5,420 nt of DNA from UBA6168 sp041752395 (GTDB lineage: Bacteria; Bacteroidota; Bacteroidia; Chitinophagales; Saprospiraceae). Below are positions 1 to 3,658 of the stretch, piece after piece; the first letter of the stretch is position 1; every line of letters starts with the position of its first letter. The stretch covers positions 1 to 5,420 of the forward strand of contig JBGSWN010000018.1 of NCBI GenBank assembly GCA_041752395.1, in the 5' to 3' direction. Position numbers and translations under genes: made by a program. The notes beneath the pieces are model-generated. The model saw nothing but the letters and a program-made list of their open reading frames with translations, was not told where the DNA came from and did not search any database.

Positions 1-1545
1 ATCAATGTTCAATACTTCTTCGAATGGGTTTGGGAAAACGGCAATGTCCATACCCACCTCAGTGTTCCTTGTTGCCACAGTTCCGATTTGGAGCGTCTGG
101 CAGTAGGTGCCCGTGCCATTGGCATTTGAAACGGTGAGGCAAACCTCGTAGCTTCCATCGGTGGGGAAAATGTGCACCGGGCTGGTGTCCTGACTTGTGC
201 TGTTATCCCCAAAATCCCAATGCCACTCGGCGGGTTCGTAATAGGACAAGTCCGTAAATGCCACTGCTAGGTAATCAATGGTATCATGGTATAAGTGAAA
301 GAATGCAACTGGAATATTGTCAAGCCCAAGCGTATCGCAGGTGCTTCCGTCAATGGGGCCAAGCCGGTAATTGGGATAATTGGGTAGCGAGAATGCGTTC
401 CGTGTGGGCAGTTTTAGCCCATGCTGGACAACATTGCAGGCAAGCCCCTTTTCGTTTGGGGATTCTATGACGTGCAGATAGTTCGTGGCATTGTTCGCCG
501 ATAGGTATATCTTCCCGTTGGGTGCAAGCTGTACCATGTGAAACCTCGTCTGGAAAGGGTCAGTGAACCCGTCGTACTGGGCCACAACCACCTCACTTGC
601 CTCAATATCAGCAGCCCAAAGGTCGAACTGAAGGATTTGGTAGTCCATGGAAACGTAAAGAAACCTAGAGTTCTGGGAAACGGCCACTCCACCGGAAAAG
701 GCATTGACATCGTACTGAAGCCGTCTGTGGTTGCTTAATATCCCTGTGCATCGGTCAAAGTCGTAAACTTCAACGTACTGGCCAATTGTGAAATCTATGG
801 TATGGTATTGCACATAGTGCTGGCCGTCCGGTGAAAATGAGGCCTGCCCTAATCCTATCTTAATCGGCAAACCAATATGCTGGGTGTCAACGGACACGAT
901 GCCGTCAGGGGCCAACAGTATTTTGTAAAACAAGTTTGATTCTTCCTTCCTTTTTAAGACCCACCAATCCCTTCCGTTTGCATGGCGTGTAGCCGTGAGC
1001 TTGCCATAGTCGAGCGTATCGGAAATCAGTACCTCTTTTTTTACGACAAGGGCCCCCAGCCCCCCGTTTTCGGTCATGTCTATTATAGAAAAATAAAGGT
1101 CCGTTACCGCCGTGTGGAGGGTGCTTCCTCCACCTACATCCCCAATTGTTTCATGAAAAAGCATGTAACGGTCTGTCTCATCGGGAATGGGGAGCGCCAA
1201 ACCTCCCTGCACAAGGTCATAACCTGTTGCGTTGTAAGTATTCAAATCAGCACCGTTCTCCATAACTTGGTAGGAAGTATCCTCCACATAAATCCCATTG
1301 AAGTAGAAAAGGAGGTTCCCCCCTTCATCGCAAATACTTGCATTTGTTTGATTAATAAACATTTCAATATTTGGATTTTTATAAACAGCGGGAAACTCGG
1401 GGCGGGTGAAGTCCAATACTGAAATGCCATAAGCTGGGTCGCCTGCATCTCCGCCATATCCCATTAGCCAGACATGGTCGTTCTTTTGTGAAAAACAGGT
1501 TGACAGGTACAGCAGTGTGAGCGGGAATAAAAGAAGGTATTTCAT
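1..1545 (-). CDS. Secreted PKD-domain protein with T9SS sorting tail (3' end cut by window edge)
   Basis: An uninterrupted reading frame of 515 codons runs from ATG at 1545-1543 to position 1, with no stop before the edge. Residues 1-19 form a signal peptide (MKY, Leu-rich core, probable cut after CFS). Residues 20 to about 400 resemble a beta-propeller-like surface protein, with repeated strand motifs such as ASFSPDGQHYV (235-245), VYDFDRCTG (260-268) and VQLAPNGKIYLS (338-349). Residues about 412-487 form a PKD domain (WHWDFGD at 441-447, then a GSYEVCLTVSN strand). From about 503 the sequence VFPNPFEEVLNI is the start of a type A T9SS sorting domain, so only about 70 residues are probably missing. 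Export by Sec and then T9SS to the cell surface or medium is expected from the family. The ligand is unknown. No Shine-Dalgarno sequence is seen before the ATG, which is normal for Bacteroidota. Confidence 0.9.
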   Translation of the reverse strand, partial: MKYLLLFPLTLLYLSTCFSQKNDHVWLMGYGGDAGDPAYGISVLDFTRPEFPAVYKNPNIEMFINQTNASICDEGGNLLFYFNGIYVEDTSYQVMENGADLNTYNATGYDLVQGGLALPIPDETDRYMLFHETIGDVGGGSTLHTAVTDLYFSIIDMTENGGLGALVVKKEVLISDTLDYGKLTATRHANGRDWWVLKRKEESNLFYKILLAPDGIVSVDTQHIGLPIKIGLGQASFSPDGQHYVQYHTIDFTIGQYVEVYDFDRCTGILSNHRRLQYDVNAFSGGVAVSQNSRFLYVSMDYQILQFDLWAADIEASEVVVAQYDGFTDPFQTRFHMVQLAPNGKIYLSANNATNYLHVIESPNEKGLACNVVQHGLKLPTRNAFSLPNYPNYRLGPIDGSTCDTLGLDNIPVAFFHLYHDTIDYLAVAFTDLSYYEPAEWHWDFGDNSTSQDTSPVHIFPTDGSYEVCLTVSNANGTGTYCQTLQIGTVATRNTEVGMDIAVFPNPFEEVLNID

Positions 1546-1646
1546 GGTCTGTCTATGAAATTGGGCGGCAGGATTTAAAAACTCTTTGTTTCAAGTATGT
1601 TTCAAGCAGTCTCTAAGTATTTTTATAAATTTGTCAAATCTGCCTC
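1546..1646. other. Intergenic gap upstream of the PKD/T9SS gene
   Basis: About 100 bases separate the end of the small-gene island from the start of the PKD/T9SS gene. The gap is AT-rich. I found no acceptable TTTG-N19-TAnnTTTG promoter and no convincing terminator. The only structure is the octamer CTTGAAAC (minus strand) repeated twice with an 11-base period at 1588-1595 and 1599-1606. That is about one helical turn and could be an operator, but this is speculative. Confidence 0.4.
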
Positions 1647-1731
1647 TCACCCCATCAAAACCATCTCCAACCACGCCCTCTGCCTCCTCACCCGCTCGGC
1701 GTTCTTTTCCAGTTCAATGGAAACGGGGTTG
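1647..1731 (-). repeat. Direct repeat R1, distal copy
   Basis: This 85-base segment matches 2367-2451 without gaps, with nine mismatches (about 89% identity). Read on the minus strand it runs from GACCCC/AACCCC into GTTTCCATTGAA and ends on a TGA stop. Both copies have the same orientation as the DUF6883 and DUF4926 genes that they enclose. Confidence 0.9.
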
Positions 1732-1781
1732 ACCATCCAATCTACCCTGCATTGGTTGCAGACAATCGTCATATTGTTCAC
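1647..1781 (-). CDS. Short tail ORF downstream of DUF4926, contains R1 repeat
   Basis: This 44-codon frame starts with GTG at 1781-1779, overlapping the DUF4926 stop in the pattern GTGA; an internal ATG at 1772 would give 41 residues. The first dozen or so residues carry a CNQC (CxxC) motif. The remainder, from NPVSIELEKNAERVRR to a final LEMVLMG, is encoded by repeat R1 and is basic and probably helical. I do not recognise the family. The stop-start overlap suggests translational coupling to DUF4926. The alternatives are the 3' remnant of a larger gene or a small accessory protein of the module. The repeat copies differ mostly at replacement positions, which argues against strong protein-level selection. 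Confidence 0.4.
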   Translation of the reverse strand: MNNMTIVCNQCRVDWMVNPVSIELEKNAERVRRQRAWLEMVLMG

Positions 1782-1993
1782 GCAGGAATAGGCTCTGAAT
1801 GAACCTTGATAAGCTGTTCCGCCTTCAAAGCCACGATGGCATAAGCCACGCCACGCTGGTCAGCAAACTCTACCAGGAAGTTTTCTGCGTCAAAAGCCTC
1901 GACCACTGTGCCGATGCTGCCCTGCTGGAGGCGCTCGTTGGGTAGGGGGTCTTTGAGTACCACCACATCGAGCAATTTGATTTCATTTTTCAT
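1778..1993 (-). CDS. DUF4926 domain protein
   Basis: A 71-residue protein that fits the DUF4926 family, a small SH3-like all-beta fold: LLDVVVLKDPLP near the N-terminus, then QGSIGTVVE (24-32), FLVEFAD (39-45) and AYAIVALKAEQL (50-61). Family members are about 60-80 residues, so this one looks complete. I chose ATG at 1993 because MKNEIKLLDVV is the family-like beginning. An in-frame upstream ATG would add nine non-conserved residues overlapping the preceding gene. Only 11 bases separate it from the DUF6883 stop, so the two are almost certainly co-transcribed. DUF4926 genes are often found beside DUF6883 genes, which suggests a two-component, possibly toxin-antitoxin-like pair. The biochemical role is not established. 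Confidence 0.85.
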   Translation of the reverse strand: MKNEIKLLDVVVLKDPLPNERLQQGSIGTVVEAFDAENFLVEFADQRGVAYAIVALKAEQLIKVHSEPIPA

Positions 1994-2004
1994 AAAACAC
2001 AGAT

Positions 2005-2337
2005 TTATAGGATAAAACAACTGACCAAGCGAGGAAAATCTTCTTCATTTCGGATAATCCAAACCGTCCTGATGACTACTTCCCTTCGATTTCGGATGAA
2101 CGGGAAATCAACCTGCCAGATTTCCCCAAAATTAATGGTTTTTTCAAAAACTGCTTCATTAGTGAGAATCGCCGCTAAGATGGCCGATATTAATTCCGCT
2201 CCATCTTTGGCAGTCATGTCAAGCACTGACCGAAATACGTTTGCCTTGTGCCTACATTCGATATGTTCATCTGAAAGGCAGTAGCCGTAGATTTTCTCAT
2301 CGGCTATAAAGGCATTTTCAGCATTTGGTAGTTTCAT
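2005..2337 (-). CDS. DUF6883 domain protein
   Basis: A 110-residue protein matching the DUF6883 family end to end. It opens MKLPNAENAFI, has the central RHKANVFRSVLDMT motif (about 29-42), then WQVDF (74-78), VVIRTVWIIR (86-95) and the terminal EDFPRLVSCFIL. Length is typical. ATG at 2337 fits the family start, and AGGA lies three bases upstream of it. An alternative ATG at 2367 would add ten residues and shares one base with the stop of the upstream tail ORF (TGATG), a coupling arrangement. The family occurs alone, paired with DUF4926, or as a C-terminal domain of larger polymorphic toxin-like proteins, so a toxin role is plausible. No catalytic residue can be assigned from sequence alone. 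Confidence 0.85.
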   Translation of the reverse strand: MKLPNAENAFIADEKIYGYCLSDEHIECRHKANVFRSVLDMTAKDGAELISAILAAILTNEAVFEKTINFGEIWQVDFPFIRNRREVVIRTVWIIRNEEDFPRLVSCFIL

Positions 2338-2366
2338 TGTTCCTAGGTTTTCATTATTTACCGACA

Positions 2367-2451
2367 TCACTCCATCAAAACCATCTCCAACCACACCCCC
2401 TGCCTCCTTGCCCGCACGGCGTTCCTTTCCAATTCAATGGAAACGGGGTCG
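2367..2451 (-). repeat. Direct repeat R1, proximal copy
   Basis: Second copy of the 85-base repeat, exactly 720 bases from the copy at 1647-1731. It covers the last codons of the DUF433 gene and abuts the start region of DUF6883, so the DUF433 C-terminus (RPRFH) is encoded by repeat sequence in a different frame. The two copies thus bracket a two-gene module of about 635 bases. Confidence 0.9.
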
Positions 2452-2465
2452 TGAATTGGCCGCAT
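2367..2465 (-). CDS. Short tail ORF between DUF433 and DUF6883, contains R1 repeat
   Basis: A 32-codon frame starts at ATG 2465-2463, inside the 3' end of the DUF433 gene and one frame off it, and stops with TGA at 2369-2367. After MRPIH it is entirely R1-encoded: DPVSIELERNAVRARR, ending LEMVLME. Its stop overlaps the alternative DUF6883 start by one base. It may be a translated coupling leader, a remnant of a larger gene, or simply repeat DNA that happens to be open. I do not recognise a family. Confidence 0.3.
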   Translation of the reverse strand: MRPIHDPVSIELERNAVRARRQGVWLEMVLME

Positions 2466-2649
2466 ACTTCAAGCAAGCCAAAATCGCCTCCCTCGTCAAA
2501 TGCGGGTACGAAACCAACAAATCCTCTGGGGTTTGCCCATAGCCCAGCCTTTCAACGATTAGCTCAACGGTGATACGGGTTCCTTTGATGACAGGCTTCC
2601 CTAGCATGATGGCAGGGTCGCTGTGGATGTATTCTTGCCAATTTTCCAT
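2434..2649 (-). CDS. DUF433 antitoxin-like protein, orphan, altered C-terminus
   Basis: A 71-residue DUF433 (COG2442) protein, a small DNA-binding, winged-helix-like antitoxin family usually paired with a DUF5615 PIN-like toxin. Diagnostic segments are YIHSDPAIMLGKPVIKGTRI (7-26), ELIVERL and PHLTREAILACLKYAA (49-64). I start at ATG 2649 (MENWQEYI, family-like). A longer frame from an upstream ATG adds residues that would cover the promoter. Downstream there is no PIN gene: the last residues (RPRFH) come from repeat R1 in a shifted frame, and the next genes are DUF6883 and DUF4926. The toxin partner therefore appears lost or displaced. Autoregulation from the promoter at 2674-2704 is likely by analogy with antitoxins. 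Confidence 0.88.
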   Translation of the reverse strand: MENWQEYIHSDPAIMLGKPVIKGTRITVELIVERLGYGQTPEDLLVSYPHLTREAILACLKYAANSRPRFH

Positions 2650-2673
2650 GTTGATAATGTATTGATTTTGAGA

Positions 2674-2704
2674 CAAAACTACCCAATCCAAATGGAAGTT
2701 CAAA
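2674..2704 (-). promoter_or_regulatory. Bacteroidota-type promoter for the minus-strand DUF433 operon
   Basis: On the minus strand TTTG (2704-2701) is followed by exactly 19 bases and then TAGTTTTG (2681-2674). This matches the Bacteroidota sigma-ABfr consensus TTTG-N19-TAnnTTTG at every fixed position. The start codon at 2649 lies about 25 bases downstream of the -7 box, giving a short leader. Confidence 0.75.
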
Positions 2705-2714
2705 GAACACGGAA

Positions 2715-2792
2715 GAAATGGACGTAAATGCAAGGAAACCCATGAAGTGCTTGCTGCGGTTGAATGCGTTGAAGTGGTCGGCAGCTAAGTGA
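2715..2792 (+). pseudogene. Degenerate MutS-like C-terminal tail (repeat R2, left copy)
   Basis: This stretch aligns without gaps to 3442-3519, with 58 of 78 bases identical. Its translation (MDVNARKPMKCLLRLNALK, then WSAAK and a TGA stop at 2790-2792) is a worn version of the better copy at the right. It lies upstream of the plus-strand DUF433 gene in the same orientation and has no coding sequence leading into it, because the upstream DNA is the antisense DUF433 gene. It therefore looks like a relic rather than a gene. The similarity to its partner is seen directly. The MutS assignment rests on the right copy. Confidence 0.55.
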
Positions 2793-2829
2793 GCAGAAAA
2801 ATTTCGTAGATTGCTTCTTCAAGATTTTG

Positions 2830-2837
2830 TAATTTTG
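2830..2837 (+). promoter_or_regulatory. Possible -7 box for plus-strand DUF433/DUF5615 module
   Basis: TAATTTTG fits the Bacteroidota -7 consensus TAnnTTTG and sits 14 bases before the ATG at 2852. The -33 region is poor: the nearest candidate, ATTG at 2810-2813, has only a 16-base spacer. The call is tentative. Confidence 0.4.
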
Positions 2838-2851
2838 TTGAAAATAAATCC

Positions 2852-3076
2852 ATGTTCATCTACAAAAACATCATCACCATTGAGCCGGGCAAACGTTCCG
2901 GCAAGCCTTGTATTCGCAACATGCGCATAGCAGTGGAAGACATCCTCCGCTATCTTGCTTCGGGCATGTCCATCGAAGAAATCTTGGAAGATTTTCCAGA
3001 ACTCACCCGTGAGGATATACTTGTTTCCTTGGAGTTTTCCGCAAACCGCCAACAACGCATCGCAGTTGCAGCATAA
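2852..3076 (+). CDS. DUF433 antitoxin of a DUF5615 toxin module
   Basis: A 74-residue DUF433 (COG2442) protein of the subtype that accompanies DUF5615 toxins. Family motifs are IITIEPGKRSGKPCIRNMRI (7-26), AVEDILRYLASGMS, EEILEDFPELTREDI and the SANRQQR tail (63-69). The ATG at 2852 gives the family-typical beginning, and an A-rich stretch (GAAAATAAATCC) precedes it in place of a Shine-Dalgarno sequence. The stop is 15 bases before the ATG of the toxin remnant, the usual antitoxin-first order. It probably binds and neutralises the PIN-like protein and represses its own promoter; this is inferred from the family. It diverges clearly from the minus-strand DUF433 paralogue, so the two are not a recent duplication. 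Confidence 0.92.
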   Translation: MFIYKNIITIEPGKRSGKPCIRNMRIAVEDILRYLASGMSIEEILEDFPELTREDILVSLEFSANRQQRIAVAA

Positions 3077-3091
3077 ACCAATGCCAAGCTG

Positions 3092-3426
3092 ATGAAAATC
3101 CTAGTTGACCAAATATCTCCTTTCGGCTGGTTCCTCGGATTCTTGAACTGTTTCCAGACACTGCGCATGTCAAAGACTTTGGGCTGATTGACCACAACGA
3201 CTTTCTGATTTTCCAGTATGCCCGGAAACACCAGTTTATAGCCATTCTTACCCTCGACGAAGATTTCTACAATATTCAATTGGAGCACGGCACACCGCCC
3301 AAAATCATTTGGATGCGTTTGGGCAATTGTTCTACTGCCTCACTGGCTACTGCCATACTCGACAATGTAGCGACCATTCATGACTTTCTGTTGAAAGATG
3401 GAATTGACTGTTTGGAGTTGTTCTGA
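3092..3426 (+). pseudogene. DUF5615 PIN-like toxin, frameshifted
   Basis: ATG at 3092 opens MKILVDQ, the family beginning with the first conserved Asp (D6). The frame then goes off and stops at TGA 3185-3187 after 31 codons. Inserting one base in the AAA run at 3111-3113 (CAAAT for expected CAAAAT) restores a complete DUF5615 (COG4634) protein of 111 residues: NISFRLVPRILELFPD, GLIDHNDFLIFQYAR, the acidic motif LTLDEDFY, GTPPKIIWMRLGN, and DGIDCLELF before TGA 3424-3426. These proteins are PIN-fold putative ribonuclease toxins. All later motifs are intact, so the lesion is recent, or a sequencing error in a short homopolymer. I see no slippery heptamer to suggest programmed frameshifting. Confidence 0.85.
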
Positions 3427-3516
3427 GTGGAAATCCTGCTGGAAATGGACGTGAATACCATGACGCCGGTGGAGTGTTTGATGCGGTTGAATGAGTTGAA
3501 GCGTTTGGCAGGATAA
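3427..3516 (+). pseudogene. mutS: MutS C-terminal fragment (repeat R2, right copy)
   Basis: A 29-codon frame begins GTG immediately after the DUF5615 stop (TGA then GTG) and ends TAA at 3514-3516. It reads VEILLEMDVNTMTPVECL, then MRLNELKRLAG. This fits the extreme C-terminus of bacterial MutS mismatch-repair ATPases, which end with a D-x-N/D-x-(M/L)-TP-x-(E/Q)-A-L...LxxLK pattern. The rest of MutS (mismatch-binding, lever and ATPase domains) is absent, so this is a detached 3' tail. From 3442 it is repeat R2, shared with 2715-2792. The MutS link is from recalled family pattern over a short stretch. The alternative is a small coupled ORF of the toxin operon. Confidence 0.55.
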
Positions 3517-3519
3517 TAA
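3442..3519 (+). repeat. Direct repeat R2, right copy
   Basis: This 78-base segment pairs with 2715-2792 at an offset of 727 bases (58 of 78 identical, no gaps; best blocks GAAATGGACGT and TGCGGTTGAATG). Both copies share orientation with the DUF433-DUF5615 module between them, the same arrangement that R1 has around DUF6883-DUF4926. Confidence 0.75.
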
Positions 3520-3604
3520 CACGGACTGAACCAGTCCGTGCTTCTGCAATAACAGATAGGCAGCAACTTGGGAACGGGAAAGCACGGTCTGGCAGACTGT
3601 GTTA
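3517..3604. repeat. 88-bp imperfect palindrome, two opposed hairpins
   Basis: The left arm 3517-3543 and the right arm 3580-3604 are reverse complements except for three mismatches and a two-base bulge (AA) in the left arm, with a 36-base loop. Each arm is also a small hairpin: a perfect 9-bp stem CACGGACTG/CAGTCCGTG with loop AAC at 3520-3540, and CACGGTC/GACTGTG with one wobble at 3583-3601. The element starts directly after the stop codon of the MutS-like tail. The layout resembles a REP/BIME doublet or a tiny MITE; a terminator pair or a recombination site are alternatives. No U-tract follows the first hairpin on the plus strand. Confidence 0.7.
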
Positions 3605-3605
3605 C

Positions 3606-3655
3606 AAAAAAGGAGGTTTACCATATTAATTACGGCAAACCTCCTTATTGTTTTT
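3606..3655 (-). terminator. Rho-independent terminator of the MopE-repeat T9SS gene
   Basis: Stem arms 3610-3622 and 3634-3646 pair over 13 positions. In minus-strand RNA one pair is G-U and the rest are Watson-Crick, with an 11-base loop. The A-run 3606-3611 gives six U residues after the stem on the minus strand, and the stem starts about 13 bases past the stop at 3659. In plus-strand RNA one pair is A-C and the following U-tract (ATTGTTTTT) is imperfect, so it may also act weakly on the convergent toxin-antitoxin transcript. Confidence 0.85.
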
Positions 3656-3658
3656 CAA

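Noticed and set aside
982..1422. 146-codon plus-strand open frame
   Set aside because: It is antisense to the continuous PKD/T9SS coding frame, whose translation has a signal peptide, PKD domain and sorting tail; the plus frame resembles no family I know.
1620..1645. Terminator after the DUF4926 operon
   Set aside because: The ATTTG/CAAAT palindrome has a five-base AT stem with almost no loop and no U-tract; too weak to call.
2950..3288. 112-codon minus-strand open frame
   Set aside because: It is antisense to the DUF433 and DUF5615 module, which carries recognisable family motifs.
3517..3604. Integron attC site
   Set aside because: The fold and bulge are suggestive, but the outer sequences do not fit RYYYAAC and GTTRRRY, and no integrase is visible; kept as an unclassified palindrome.
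3340..3624. 94-codon minus-strand open frame over the toxin end and palindrome
   Set aside because: It crosses the PIN remnant, the MutS-like tail and the hairpins, and its composition is not protein-like.
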